Positions 51,186-60,750 of a stretch of 64,000 nucleotides of DNA are shown here, one piece after another. Positions within the stretch are counted from its first letter, which is position 1. Each line of letters begins with the position of its first letter. The position numbers were made by a program, and so were the translations under genes. Source of the DNA: Desemzia sp. RIT 804 (GTDB taxonomy: Bacteria; Bacillota; Bacilli; Lactobacillales; Carnobacteriaceae); NCBI RefSeq assembly GCF_016892605.1, contig NZ_JAFEMV010000003.1, forward strand, positions 1 to 64,000, written 5' to 3'. Under the pieces are notes generated by a model, which searched no databases, was not told where the DNA came from, and saw only the letters and a program-made list of their open reading frames with translations.

Positions 51186-51721
51186 AAACTCCACTCCTTC
51201 GTGTTCGTTAACTCTTTTGTTAGAATAAAATCTATTTGTTCATCATCGCCCATAAAAAAAGAGTGTGCTCCAGTTTGGACGAACCCCAATTTTTTATAAA
51301 AATTTATTGCTGCATGATTGTGCTCCCAGACCCCTAGCCATATCTTATCTCTATGGTACTTCTGAGCCCGATCCGTTGCTTTTTGGATCAGTATTTTCCC
51401 TAAGCCTTTCTTTTTAAATGGAGCTCGTATATAAATCCTTTCCACTTCTAAAGCATCCTTATCTAAAACTTCAGATTGTGCTTCATTGATGTTTATTTTT
51501 AAGTATCCTGCTAATTCATTTTGACTGTATAAAAAATAGAACTCTGAATCGATATTCATTAATTCTGTTTTTAATTGTTTAATGTTATAAGCTTTTGCTA
51601 AATAATTTTGCAAGTCTTCAGTGGTATTTTGGTCTTGGAAAGTGTCGCGAAAGGTCTCTATACTGATTTTTTGCAGCAGAGATAGTTCTTCAAGTGTACA
51701 CTGCCTAACTTCAATAGTCAT
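51182..51721 (-). CDS. paiA: PaiA-type GNAT N-acetyltransferase
   Basis: The 179-residue GNAT protein closely follows Bacillus PaiA (spermine/spermidine acetyltransferase): shared stretches include LQKISIETFRDTFQDQN, the CoA-binding VERIYIRAPFKKKGLGK, IWLGVWEHNHAAINFYKKLGF and QTGAHSFFMGDDEQ. It should acetylate polyamines, lowering their cytoplasmic level. It overlaps the MarR gene by 4 bases and the B3/4 gene by 4 bases, so the three are co-translated. Not paired with paiB here. Confidence 0.86.
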   Translation of the reverse strand: MTIEVRQCTLEELSLLQKISIETFRDTFQDQNTTEDLQNYLAKAYNIKQLKTELMNIDSEFYFLYSQNELAGYLKININEAQSEVLDKDALEVERIYIRAPFKKKGLGKILIQKATDRAQKYHRDKIWLGVWEHNHAAINFYKKLGFVQTGAHSFFMGDDEQIDFILTKELTNTKEWSL

Positions 51722-52194
51722 ATTTCATTCTCCTCATACGGATCATAAATTCTTTTATGGCCTTTCTTCACCATAGTCCAATCTACGTCAATGTTCTCTC
51801 TTACTCTTTCTAATAGACTGGAGAATATTTCAGCTTCTTTTTCAGTAAATCCTTTTAAAGCAACCATATTGGAATAGTTGTTTTCGCCAAGGATATAAGG
51901 AGCAATTTCTTTTCCTTTTTCTGTCGGAAATAATCGCTTATTTTTTTTATTCTCTTTATCTGCTCGTTTTTCAATAAACCCATTATCTTCCAGCTTTTTA
52001 ATAGCTCTGGCAGCTGTAGTTCGATCAACTTTGATCATCTCAGCCAACTTCTCTTGGATGATTCCCGGATGTTCAAAAATACGGACAAGATACAGATACT
52101 GTCCACGCGTCAAATTATATTTTTTAAACTCAATATTCGCAATAGAATCTAAAGCTCTAGCAGCCATTCCGATATCTCTTAAAATTTCAGTCAT
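51718..52194 (-). CDS. MarR-family regulator
   Basis: The 158-residue protein is a winged-helix regulator with the helix-turn-helix IIQEKLAEMIKVDRTTAARA and wing KLEDNGFIEKRADKENKKNKRLF. MarR proteins are dimeric repressors released by small ligands. It is the first gene of an operon with paiA and a B3/4 gene, and a perfect 10-bp palindrome overlaps its promoter, so it probably represses its own operon. The ligand may be a polyamine or amino-acid-related compound; this is inference. Confidence 0.9.
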   Translation of the reverse strand: MTEILRDIGMAARALDSIANIEFKKYNLTRGQYLYLVRIFEHPGIIQEKLAEMIKVDRTTAARAIKKLEDNGFIEKRADKENKKNKRLFPTEKGKEIAPYILGENNYSNMVALKGFTEKEAEIFSSLLERVRENIDVDWTMVKKGHKRIYDPYEENEI

Positions 52195-52224
52195 ATCAAT
52201 CTCCCATCTAAGTTGATATCTATT

Positions 52225-52258
52225 ATTCTAACTATATTTTGTTGCAAATGCAACAAAA
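52225..52258 (-). promoter_or_regulatory. MarR operon promoter with operator palindrome
   Basis: On the minus strand the -35 TTGCAT (52248-52253) and -10 TAGAAT (52225-52230) are 17 nt apart. The perfect palindrome TTTTGTTGCA-AA-TGCAACAAAA (52237-52258) covers the -35 region, the usual place for MarR autorepression. Confidence 0.75.
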
Positions 52259-52295
52259 ACCATTGATTAAAAATAGTATACTGGACTATAAAACT

Positions 52296-52344
52296 AAAAA
52301 ATAAACATAGACGAGACATTTTGTCCTATCCATGCTTATTTTTA
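52296..52344 (-). terminator. Terminator of pyrG
   Basis: AAAATAA-CAT and ATG-TTATTTT with an inner GACA/TGTC pair form a long imperfect hairpin, followed leftward by a T run. It lies after the pyrG stop codon. Confidence 0.75.
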
Positions 52345-52367
52345 TCTTTACATATTAAGTTCGCCTA

Positions 52368-54110
<1,743 letters not shown>

Positions 54111-54176
54111 AAAAAGTTTTTATTGATCAATATCAAAGTTTGTGAAAATCACACAATCAAATAATGGATTAAATAG

Positions 54177-54209
54177 TTTACTGGCGGTATACTGCATTTG
54201 TACAGTAAA
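54177..54209 (+). promoter_or_regulatory. Promoter/operator region of the SDR gene
   Basis: TATACT at 54188-54193 is a good -10; the -35 is weak. The inverted pair TTTACTG (54177-54183) and CAGTAAA (54203-54209) flanks the -10, suggesting a regulator site. Confidence 0.45.
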
Positions 54210-54240
54210 AAATCAGTAAAATAGAAAGAGGGGGTATATA

Positions 54241-55008
54241 ATGAATAAACTTGATGGAAAAGTCGTACTAGTAACTGGAGCTGCATCTGGAATAGGCAAA
54301 TCGATTGCTGAACTATACGCAACTGAAGGAGCAAAAGTAGTTTTAGCCGATTTGAATTTTGAAGTCCTGGAATCGGTTACGAAAGAAATTGTTGCCAATG
54401 GTGGTGACGCAATTGCTGTTAGAGCAAACATGGTTGAAGCAGCAGATGTTGAAAGCATGATCAACACAGCAATCAATAAATACGGAACTCTCGATATTTT
54501 AGTAAATAATGCTGGTATTATGGATGGTTTTGAACCCGTTGGCGAAATTACGGACGAAAAATGGGACCACATCTTCGCGGTGAATACTAAAGGTGTAATG
54601 CGTTCTATGCGTAAGTCGGTTAATTATTGGTTGGAAAATAACAAGCAAGGAAATATTATAAACGTTATCTCTACTGGTGGATTAAATGGAGCTCATGCCG
54701 GTGTGGCTTATAGTGCTTCAAAACACGCTGTTGTAGCTTTAACGAAAAATACGGCTTATATGTATGCTCAAAGCAATATTCGAGTAAACGGGATTGCTCC
54801 AGGTGCCATAGCAACTAATATCAGTCACAGTATGACTGATGTGAGCGAATTTGGAGCAATAAGAACTAAATTTGCCCACGGCGCTATTCCTAGTATCGGC
54901 CACCCTGAAGATATTGGTACCGTAGCAGTTTTCTTAGGTTCTGAGGAGTCTAAATTCTTAAATGGAGCCATTATTACCGCTGACGGTGGCTGGACAGCTG
55001 CGTTTTAA
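54241..55008 (+). CDS. Short-chain dehydrogenase/reductase
   Basis: The 255-residue enzyme is a classical SDR with cofactor loop TGAASGIGKSIA, NNAG motif, catalytic Ser in NVISTGG, and Y-x-x-x-K in AYSASKHAV, ending with ADGGWTAAF. The acidic residue after the second strand (LADLN) favours NAD(H). Substrate unknown. AGAGGGGG precedes the ATG. It stands alone between pyrG and a DUF1801 gene. Confidence 0.9.
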   Translation: MNKLDGKVVLVTGAASGIGKSIAELYATEGAKVVLADLNFEVLESVTKEIVANGGDAIAVRANMVEAADVESMINTAINKYGTLDILVNNAGIMDGFEPVGEITDEKWDHIFAVNTKGVMRSMRKSVNYWLENNKQGNIINVISTGGLNGAHAGVAYSASKHAVVALTKNTAYMYAQSNIRVNGIAPGAIATNISHSMTDVSEFGAIRTKFAHGAIPSIGHPEDIGTVAVFLGSEESKFLNGAIITADGGWTAAF

Positions 55009-55030
55009 TCTTTTTATTAGAAAATAAACC

Positions 55031-55081
55031 ACAAAAGCTAGTAGCCCAAACTCTTTTGAGATTTGTGCTACTAACTTTTCC
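55031..55081 (+). terminator. Probable terminator of the SDR gene
   Basis: AAAGCTAGTAGC and GCTACTAACTTTT form an imperfect stem; the T tract is short, so efficiency may be low. Confidence 0.55.
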
Positions 55082-55170
55082 TAAGATGGACGCCCCTCGG
55101 CCGTCATATGGTATCGATTTTTTTCAAAGCCCTTTAAAGTCGCTATTTCTTTTAAAAAACCATCCTCTAG

Positions 55171-55539
55171 CTACCGCCAAAACTTGGTGTAATCCGCTTT
55201 ATCCAGTACATTAAATTCAATCATTTTCTCCATTAATGAAAAATCAACTGGTTTATTCCAAGGAATACGCACTATCCCTTTTGTATAATCGTAACCAGCT
55301 CGTTTGATATCTTCTTCGCAATGAGTTATCCCAGCATTTTCAGGCGACACCGCCAGATGTTTTTTAGATACACTGAAGCCGATGATGAAGGTTCCGTGAT
55401 CCGTAAACATAGGCTCATTCCATTTGATAACAGGTTCTAGATGCGGGTAATTATTAGATACCCATTGCAGCACTTCTTGTGTTCTTTCCCGATGATCTGG
55501 ATGATCGATTCCTGCTAAAAATTCTTCAAAGATTTTCAT
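55171..55539 (-). CDS. YdhG/Fra-like DUF1801 protein
   Basis: The 122-residue protein follows Bacillus YdhG (Fra), described as a frataxin-like iron chaperone: shared stretches are [52 protein letters not shown] and [17 protein letters not shown]. It probably hands iron to cluster or haem assembly in the cytoplasm. GGAGGGG precedes the ATG. A more distant DUF1801 gene is at 45131. Confidence 0.85.
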   Translation of the reverse strand: MKIFEEFLAGIDHPDHRERTQEVLQWVSNNYPHLEPVIKWNEPMFTDHGTFIIGFSVSKKHLAVSPENAGITHCEEDIKRAGYDYTKGIVRIPWNKPVDFSLMEKMIEFNVLDKADYTKFWR

Positions 55540-55604
55540 GATTTCCCCTCCAAATATCTATTTAGGCTTAGGATTATGTACCACTAATTACTAATTCTAT
55601 ATCA

Positions 55605-55648
55605 TGAAAAACAGAAGACAGTCTGACTTAAAAAGCCTTCTGTTTTTC
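55605..55648 (-). terminator. Rho-independent terminator
   Basis: AAAAACAGAAG and CTTCTGTTTTT form an 11-bp stem with T runs on both strands. It ends the leftward ArsR-SRPBCC gene. Confidence 0.85.
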
Positions 55649-55658
55649 AGTTTAATTA

Positions 55659-56402
55659 CTATTGAGTTTCCACTATTGATTTCAGTTTTTTACCGAATTC
55701 CATCCAACTGTATTTAGCTCCCTCGATAGCCCCTTCAGTAGCTTTTGTTTCTTCACTGAAGCCCGTTTGTTCAAAATGAAGAGCTGTTCCTTCGTCGACT
55801 GATTTCAATGTCCACGTAATCGTAGTCGTTTCACCAGCACTTGCCCAAACGTAAGATAATTTACGAGGTTCATCTACTTGAATAACTTCCCCATTTACAA
55901 TACCATCCCAATATTCATTCGGCTCTGAGCGGAATTGAAACTTGTGCCCAGTAACAGGTTTAAAATCATTGTCCCAGATCCATTGAGCAAGCATATCTGA
56001 ATTGGTCAAAGCGCTCCATACTACCTCGATCGAACTATCTAATTGAAAATCTAATGTTACATCTGCTGTCATTTTTTGTTCCTCCAATAATTGACTTAGT
56101 TTACTGATTCTTTCTTTCCAGAAATCTTCATAGAAAGATAACCAGTCTTTAATTTCTTTTAAGGGTGAGGCATTTAGTCGATATCTAGTTTCCCTACCCA
56201 CTTTTCTGCTGACCACGAGATCAGCTTCTTTGAGAATCTTCAAGTGTTTGGAAACTGCAGTCCGGCCAATATCAAATTGAACTGTTAAGTCATGAAGCGG
56301 CAATTCTTCAGCATCTGCCAATATATGAAGCAACTTCCGTCTATTAGAATCAGAAACGGCTTCAAAAACACTTCTATCTGTCTTTTTCTCGTTCAACACC
56401 AT
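55659..56402 (-). CDS. ArsR-type HTH fused to SRPBCC (AHSA1) domain
   Basis: The 247-residue protein joins two modules. Residues about 10-85 are an ArsR winged helix (SDSNRRKLLHILADAEELP, FDIGRTAVSKHLKILKEADLV). Residues about 110-245 are an AHSA1/SRPBCC ligand-binding barrel (FQLDSSIEVVWSALTNSDM, TGFSEETKATEGA, SWMEFGKKLKSIVE). The two are often separate adjacent genes; here they are one frame, suggesting that the barrel senses the ligand for the DNA-binding part. No metal-binding Cys pair is seen in the HTH. Start could also be GTG or TTG a few codons later. Confidence 0.85.
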   Translation of the reverse strand: MVLNEKKTDRSVFEAVSDSNRRKLLHILADAEELPLHDLTVQFDIGRTAVSKHLKILKEADLVVSRKVGRETRYRLNASPLKEIKDWLSFYEDFWKERISKLSQLLEEQKMTADVTLDFQLDSSIEVVWSALTNSDMLAQWIWDNDFKPVTGHKFQFRSEPNEYWDGIVNGEVIQVDEPRKLSYVWASAGETTTITWTLKSVDEGTALHFEQTGFSEETKATEGAIEGAKYSWMEFGKKLKSIVETQ

Positions 56403-56428
56403 CCTCTCCTTACTAAATATTCGCTATA

Positions 56429-56488
56429 GGACACTAAAAGGTGTCCCTTTACAATTATTATATTACGGGATGTTTGTCTCCCTGTCAA
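56429..56488 (-). promoter_or_regulatory. Promoter and operator of the ArsR-SRPBCC gene
   Basis: On the minus strand TTGACA (56483-56488), 17-nt spacer and TAATAT (56460-56465) form a near-consensus promoter. A perfect inverted repeat GGACAC-N6-GTGTCC (56429-56446) lies just after the start region, and GGGA/TCCC flanks the spacer. These are likely autoregulator sites. Confidence 0.78.
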
Positions 56489-56703
56489 ATTTTAACTACT
56501 TTTTCTAGAGTATAATTTTTCGCTGTTTCGTCCTATCTGTCAAATATTTATCGGTCGGATTAGTAAGACAGGAAAATAACCTGTGCTTATGGTACTTTTT
56601 CTAGTTCAACTCGGTTTAGGAGTGACGATTTTTTTATGTTCACTCCATAGGCCAATTTCTGAAACCAAAATAAAAAACTTTTTACCTCAGCCCTTTACTG
56701 GAG

Positions 56704-56881
56704 TTGAAATATCCTCCGGAATGCTTTATTTGATTTTGCAACCATGGCATCGCCTGGAGCCTGTAGTCTCCAGGCTTTCAAGCTTCAAACGCAGCGTACG
56801 CGCTGAAGCGCTGACGCTGCGTAATTCACATTTCATACTTTTCACGGCTACAAGCAAACACGCTTCCTCCAGAATTTCAAG
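56704..56881 (+). repeat. Structured element, family 2, copy B
   Basis: Second copy of the element at 42636. It keeps the linker CAAGCTTCAAA, the ACCATGG before hairpin 1, and AATTCACAT and GGCTACAAGCAA after hairpin 2. Hairpin 1 (56752-56775) is GCCTGGAG/CTCCAGGC, with one paired change against copy A. Hairpin 2 (56789-56822) is ACGCAGCG/CGCTGCGT, wholly different from copy A yet paired. The outer stem is partly decayed. The overlapping open frame is spurious. Confidence 0.8.
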
Positions 56882-56956
56882 TTTGTGGATTAAAATACTG
56901 CATTGATACTAGAATTGATTCGTTCAGTTGTATTAGATTAGAGAGAAGTTTTAGCC

Positions 56957-57149
56957 TTAGCTGGCTAGGAAAACTGCTTCTTCCAACTCTTCAGCTTCTT
57001 TCTTCATTTTGAGCTTTACCTACTTCTTTCGTCAGATTCCAAACGGTTTGCTTACTCATCGACACAGGAGTAAGGTTGCTCAAAAAATAGGCTGCGTCTT
57101 CAAAAGTCATTTTAGAAGAAATGCCTGAATACAATAAGCAGCAAAGCAA
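56957..57149 (-). pseudogene. Transposase fragment, possibly ISLre2/UPF0236 type
   Basis: The minus strand reads MTFEDAAYFLSNLTPVSMSK then QTVWNLTKEVG, and after a +1 shift KMKKEAEELEEAVF, ending at a TAA. The order of a helix-turn-helix of the type Y-x-x-A-A-x-x-L-S-x-L-T-x-x-x-x-S-x-Q-T-V and a charged coil resembles the N-terminal region of ISLre2-family transposases. It is short, frameshifted and lacks the catalytic domain. Identification rests on pattern memory only. Confidence 0.4.
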
Positions 57150-57405
57150 TCAGTATAAAGAAGCCCTTAAAGCTGCGCATAAACGAGTTGCTCATCAGCC
57201 ACATGAAGGAGTACTTCACGGTTCTATTTTCCACAACAGTTCCTCCAGCAGCAGTATTGGTCGATTAAATAAAGCGTTGAGTACAGTTTAAAGTCCAACC
57301 CTAATAAAAAATGAATTACGTGAGTTGAACGAAAGAATTGAGCACTGTCTTAAAAGCAGATTGGATGATAGCTCTAATCACATAGATGCAGGCTTAGATG
57401 AGTAG
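57121..57405 (+). pseudogene. Interrupted ORF of unknown identity
   Basis: From ATG 57121 the frame reads MPEYNKQQSNQYKEALKAAH, later GSIFHNSSSSSSIGRLNKAL, to a TAA at 57289, then continues open in the same frame (NELRELNERIEHCLKSRLDD) to TAG 57405. A single CAA to TAA change would explain the break; the joined product would have about 94 residues, mostly helical. Its first codons overlap the transposase fragment on the other strand. Not recognised; could be a remnant of an accessory gene or chance. Confidence 0.35.
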
Positions 57406-57406
57406 A

Positions 57407-57513
57407 CCGAATACACGTAGACTCCTAGGGGATCCAAAAGGCACTGGTGAGACCCTACAGTGCGTTAGCACGAGGAGGCTCACCGCCGCCCCCGGAAAGC
57501 GAAGTGTATTCGG
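57407..57513. repeat. GC-rich palindromic element, Bacillaceae-like
   Basis: The ends CCGAATACAC (57407-57416) and GTGTATTCGG (57504-57513) are perfect inverted repeats around a GC-rich interior with GGTGAG/CTCACC and CGAGGAGGCTCACC. The sequence resembles a palindrome that I recall as very common between genes in Bacillaceae (CTTCGCTTTCC...GTAGACTCC type); this is from memory and unverified. It is much richer in GC than its surroundings. Confidence 0.6.
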
Positions 57514-57710
57514 ACTGCGGGTTAAAAAGCCAAAAAAATATTTTTTCATCTTATATGGCACAAAAACAGAACAAAAAAGCTGAATCAACGTATAATTGTT
57601 TGGAAAAATGGAGTAATTTCTCTTTGAACTTTAAAAAAAGAATTTTTACCGAGAAAATATTGACAGTAACATAGACAAGACGTGATTAGCAATTTTTCGG
57701 GTGCTTCTGT

Positions 57711-57716
57711 TATACT
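57711..57716 (+). promoter_or_regulatory. Extended -10 of the PhnB-like VOC gene
   Basis: TGT-TATACT (57708-57716) is an extended -10 element, 27 bases before the ATG; no good -35 is needed or seen. Confidence 0.5.
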
Positions 57717-57742
57717 AAAATAAAAAAGCGAGGTATTACACA

Positions 57743-58174
57743 ATGGAAGCTGTTGAATTTGATTTTGTAGTGAAAGATAGTTTAAGTGCACTCGAGTTAT
57801 ACGAAAAGATCTTTACCGTTGAACGCGTAGAAGTAACTGATTTTAAAACTGGTTCAAACGAGGCGGTTTTCACTATTTTTGGCACTCGTTTCCACATGTT
57901 GGATGAAAATCCTGAATACCAACTGATTGCACCTAAAGAAGGCAATCCTCAATCTTTTTGGTTCAATGTCATGGTGAACAGTATTGAAGAAACTTACCGT
58001 GCAGCTATGGAAAATGGATGTAGTGAAATCCAAGCAGTCACTAAAATGGAAGACTTTGGAATTTCTAATGCCATGTTTTTAGATCCGTTTGGTTACGTCT
58101 GGATGCTTCACGAAATCCATCACGAAGTAAGTTTTGAAGAAAGAATCGATTTGATGAGAGACGAATTTGAATAA
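57743..58174 (+). CDS. VOC-family protein, PhnB-like
   Basis: The 143-residue protein has the VOC pattern of the PhnB/YjdN group: LSALELYEKIFTVERVE at the start, GTRFHMLDENPEYQ and the C-terminal FLDPFGYVWMLHEIHHE. Such proteins are dimeric with unknown substrates. A GAGG site is somewhat far (about 9 nt) from the ATG. It follows the degraded region and is followed by a strong terminator. Confidence 0.82.
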   Translation: MEAVEFDFVVKDSLSALELYEKIFTVERVEVTDFKTGSNEAVFTIFGTRFHMLDENPEYQLIAPKEGNPQSFWFNVMVNSIEETYRAAMENGCSEIQAVTKMEDFGISNAMFLDPFGYVWMLHEIHHEVSFEERIDLMRDEFE

Positions 58175-58180
58175 GAGATA

Positions 58181-58226
58181 AAAACCTTCAGAAGTAGACG
58201 CTAGTCTGTCTTCTGAAGGTTTTCTG
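58181..58226 (+). terminator. Rho-independent terminator
   Basis: AAAACCTTCAGAAG pairs with CTTCTGAAGGTTTT around a 15-nt loop. It ends the PhnB-like gene. Confidence 0.9.
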
Positions 58227-58240
58227 TATTCTACAGCTGA

Positions 58241-58447
58241 TTAGAGAGATACTTTATGCATTTTATCGTGTAATTTGCGAGCCAATATAGGGGTAATAAT
58301 GACTGTAATGATAGAAGCTGTTAAGACTTGGGCTACGATTATTGGAAAAGACACGGTAGAAATGATCGTCATCCAGCATGTCGTCTCCAAAGTCAGTAAC
58401 AATAGAAATATACAAGGCTGGGAGTAAAAAATTGCTCTTTTATTCAT
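58241..58447 (-). CDS. Small two-segment membrane protein, DUF2798-like
   Basis: The 68-residue frame has two hydrophobic segments and ends ITPILARKLHDKMHKV, similar to the end of DUF2798 proteins. The N-terminal MNKRAIFYS also fits, but the middle (QPCIFLLLLTLETTCW) is unlike the family and there is no ribosome binding site, so a frameshifted copy is possible. Low-confidence call. Confidence 0.35.
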   Translation of the reverse strand: MNKRAIFYSQPCIFLLLLTLETTCWMTIISTVSFPIIVAQVLTASIITVIITPILARKLHDKMHKVSL

Positions 58448-58519
58448 ATTTTTAGTGTTAAATCAGTAAGTTAAACAGTAAAATAGACTTATCATTAACT
58501 ATGAAAAGAGGTTGATCAA

Positions 58520-59197
58520 ATGATTTCACTAAAAAAGCTGGCCAATATGGTGGATCACACTTTATTAAGAGCAGATGCAACAGAGGAAGACTTCAAAAAG
58601 CTTTGTAATGAAGCCGATGTTCTTGGTTTTAAAATGGTAGCCATCAATTCTTTCCCAGTACAAATGTGTCGTGATTTTTTACAAGATAGCCCAGTCCACG
58701 TAGGAGCAGCGATTGGATTTCCTTTAGGACAAACTACAATAGCAACTAAGGTATTTGAAGTAAAAGATGCTATTAAAGATGGTGCAGATGAAATCGATTA
58801 TGTCATCAATATCAGCAAATTAAAAGATGGTGATTTAGAGTACATTCACCGAGAAATGGAAGAAATCGTAGCAGTATGTCGCCAAGCTGGAATTCTTAGT
58901 AAGGTCATTCTAGAGAATTGCTACTTGTCAGACAGTGAGAAAATAGCCGTCTGTGAAATTGCCAAAGATGTCAAACCTGACTTTGTCAAAACTTCAACGG
59001 GTTTTGGGCCAAGTGGAGCAACTGTAGAAGACGTGCGGTTAATGAAAAACGTTGTCGGGGAACACGTGAAAGTAAAAGCTGCTGGCGGGATCCGCGATTT
59101 AGATACAGCTCTAGGTATGGTCGAAGCCGGTGCTGAACGATTAGGTATGAGTGCGGGAATCAAAATGATCGAAGAATACAAATCTAGGTTTAGCTAA
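58520..59197 (+). CDS. deoC: Deoxyribose-phosphate aldolase
   Basis: The 225-residue TIM-barrel enzyme splits 2-deoxyribose 5-phosphate to acetaldehyde and glyceraldehyde 3-phosphate. Seen are MVDHTLLRADATEEDF, GFPLGQTTIATKVFE, DEIDYVINISKLKDG, FVKTSTGFG with the Schiff-base Lys and VKAAGGIRD with the second Lys. Length is normal. AAGAGG precedes the ATG. It is monocistronic here, without the usual deoA/pdp and deoB neighbours; the NupC carrier at 12098 may supply its pathway. Confidence 0.96.
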   Translation: MISLKKLANMVDHTLLRADATEEDFKKLCNEADVLGFKMVAINSFPVQMCRDFLQDSPVHVGAAIGFPLGQTTIATKVFEVKDAIKDGADEIDYVINISKLKDGDLEYIHREMEEIVAVCRQAGILSKVILENCYLSDSEKIAVCEIAKDVKPDFVKTSTGFGPSGATVEDVRLMKNVVGEHVKVKAAGGIRDLDTALGMVEAGAERLGMSAGIKMIEEYKSRFS

Positions 59198-59247
59198 CGT
59201 TTAGGAGCTGTGAAGTTAAAATCTTATAGTAAACTACTGGCATCCTC

Positions 59248-59303
59248 AAAAAAGAACACTGCTTTCTACTTGTTTAAACAAGTGTAAGCAGTGTTCTTCT
59301 TAT
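59248..59303 (+). terminator. Bidirectional terminator between deoC and YdbT gene
   Basis: AAGAACACTGCTT pairs with AAGCAGTGTTCTT and encloses the palindrome ACTTGTTTAAACAAGT. A run and T-rich run flank it, so it can end both convergent genes. Confidence 0.88.
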
Positions 59304-59307
59304 ATAT

Positions 59308-60750
59308 CTAGTAATTATTCTGATAAAAATCTTTCAACTGTTTGACGTCAGTAAAATCTATAAAACGCAGTTCCATCACTTCGATAGCGAGACCTGCTTT
59401 TAAATACATACTGGTATGCCCAATCTGCTTAGGAAACAGCCATTTGGACGTTTCTTCTGAAAAGGCCTGGATTTTTTGCCGTTCTGCAAATGTTTGAACT
59501 TTAGTAAACCACTCCATACTTTGAATACACACTCGATGAGCAGATTGGATTTGGTAGCCTTGGTTCTGGCAGTTGAGCCCTGAGAGGAGTAGTAACACAA
59601 GCATCATAACTAAAGCCGCCACCGCAAACCAGTGGTTCAAAAAGGCTAAGCCTACAGCAAGTGGAATGAAAAGCAACTTCCATCTCCAGAAATACCAAAG
59701 CTTTTTGTGAGATACATAGCTGATTTCAGGGCGTTTAAAGTTCCATTCCGGCAATAATTGAGCTAATACCGAATAGAGTTGATTGTCGGAAATAATCGGT
59801 AAAATATAAAGCTTTTTGACTACTCCACTTTCCCCTTCACTTTCTTGTCCGCCTGCTAAGAGCAGTTCAACAGTAGAGATCCCCAAGATCTTCCGGATCG
59901 GCTGTTGGCGAATTTTAAGACCTTGGATTTTTTCTAAAGGAATCTTTTGGGTTTTCCGTTCAAATAACCCACTTTCGATAGTTAGTGTCTTGTTGGTACG
60001 AGTCACTTGAAAATCATAATATTGGATAAAGGTTTTTATTAAAGATAGCCCCATCGCAATGATCAATGTTACTAATAAAACAAATAGAGAAGCTAGCCAA
60101 CCAGCTCTCCAAATACTTTCCGCCATTGATGTAGCAGCTGTGATCCAATTTTCTGGAATAAATTCAGAGACAAAAACAATGATAGCGATCAAAGTTGCGA
60201 TAATACTCAAATCCGTCACTGAAAAAAGCACGATTTGGCTGTTCGTTACTCTATAGTCCGCAGAATCTGAAGCTTTTTCCATGTCGAGGTCCGTTGTCTG
60301 ACTTCCACTTGCTTGTTGCTCTCCTTGACGATAATTTTCTATCATGTCTAACACGCCAATGTTCACTGCGGGCATAGATGCTTCAGCTTTTGTGCTGTCT
60401 CCTCCAGCTGTTTCGATCAATAATTGGATTGTATCAAATGGCTTAAAGAAAAACCATTGACGTTGTTTGATCGTCTGGATTCGTTCATAAGGGATATCCG
60501 TTTCTTTCTTTTGAAACACTCCTCGGTAGAGAACGATTTTCTCGGAAGAGATTTGATAAGATTGAGAAAAGTATTTCCATAAGGCTTGGATTAATACTAA
60601 TAAGACGATAGCAGATAATGCTATTATTCCAAAAGCAGACATCAATTCTCCATTAACAATCAATAAAAAGAACACAAATATCCAGCTCTTCATTCCATTA
60701 AATAAATATATCATGAGGGCTAGGGGATGAAATCTTTTCCGCTCAGACAT
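59308..60750 (-). CDS. bPH2-domain membrane protein, YdbT-like
   Basis: The 480-residue protein has three bacterial PH (bPH_2) domains separated by paired membrane segments. The domains show the repeated phrase I-P-Y/L-E-R/K-I-Q-x-x-x-x-R-Q (DIPYERIQTIKQRQW and KIPLEKIQGLKIRQQ). It follows the YdbS-like gene with an 8-base overlap, as in Bacillus ydbS-ydbT, whose products help resist antimicrobial compounds such as amylocyclicin. They probably work together at the membrane. Confidence 0.87.
   Translation of the reverse strand: MSERKRFHPLALMIYLFNGMKSWIFVFFLLIVNGELMSAFGIIALSAIVLLVLIQALWKYFSQSYQISSEKIVLYRGVFQKKETDIPYERIQTIKQRQWFFFKPFDTIQLLIETAGGDSTKAEASMPAVNIGVLDMIENYRQGEQQASGSQTTDLDMEKASDSADYRVTNSQIVLFSVTDLSIIATLIAIIVFVSEFIPENWITAATSMAESIWRAGWLASLFVLLVTLIIAMGLSLIKTFIQYYDFQVTRTNKTLTIESGLFERKTQKIPLEKIQGLKIRQQPIRKILGISTVELLLAGGQESEGESGVVKKLYILPIISDNQLYSVLAQLLPEWNFKRPEISYVSHKKLWYFWRWKLLFIPLAVGLAFLNHWFAVAALVMMLVLLLLSGLNCQNQGYQIQSAHRVCIQSMEWFTKVQTFAERQKIQAFSEETSKWLFPKQIGHTSMYLKAGLAIEVMELRFIDFTDVKQLKDFYQNNY

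Noticed and set aside
56583-56906. 107-codon open frame on the plus strand
   Set aside because: It covers the family 2 element copy B; the frame is open by chance in a hairpin-rich sequence and has no counterpart in copy A.
57398-57674. Several short frames across the GC-rich palindrome
   Set aside because: They exist on both strands because the region is palindromic; none has an RBS or a family-like sequence.
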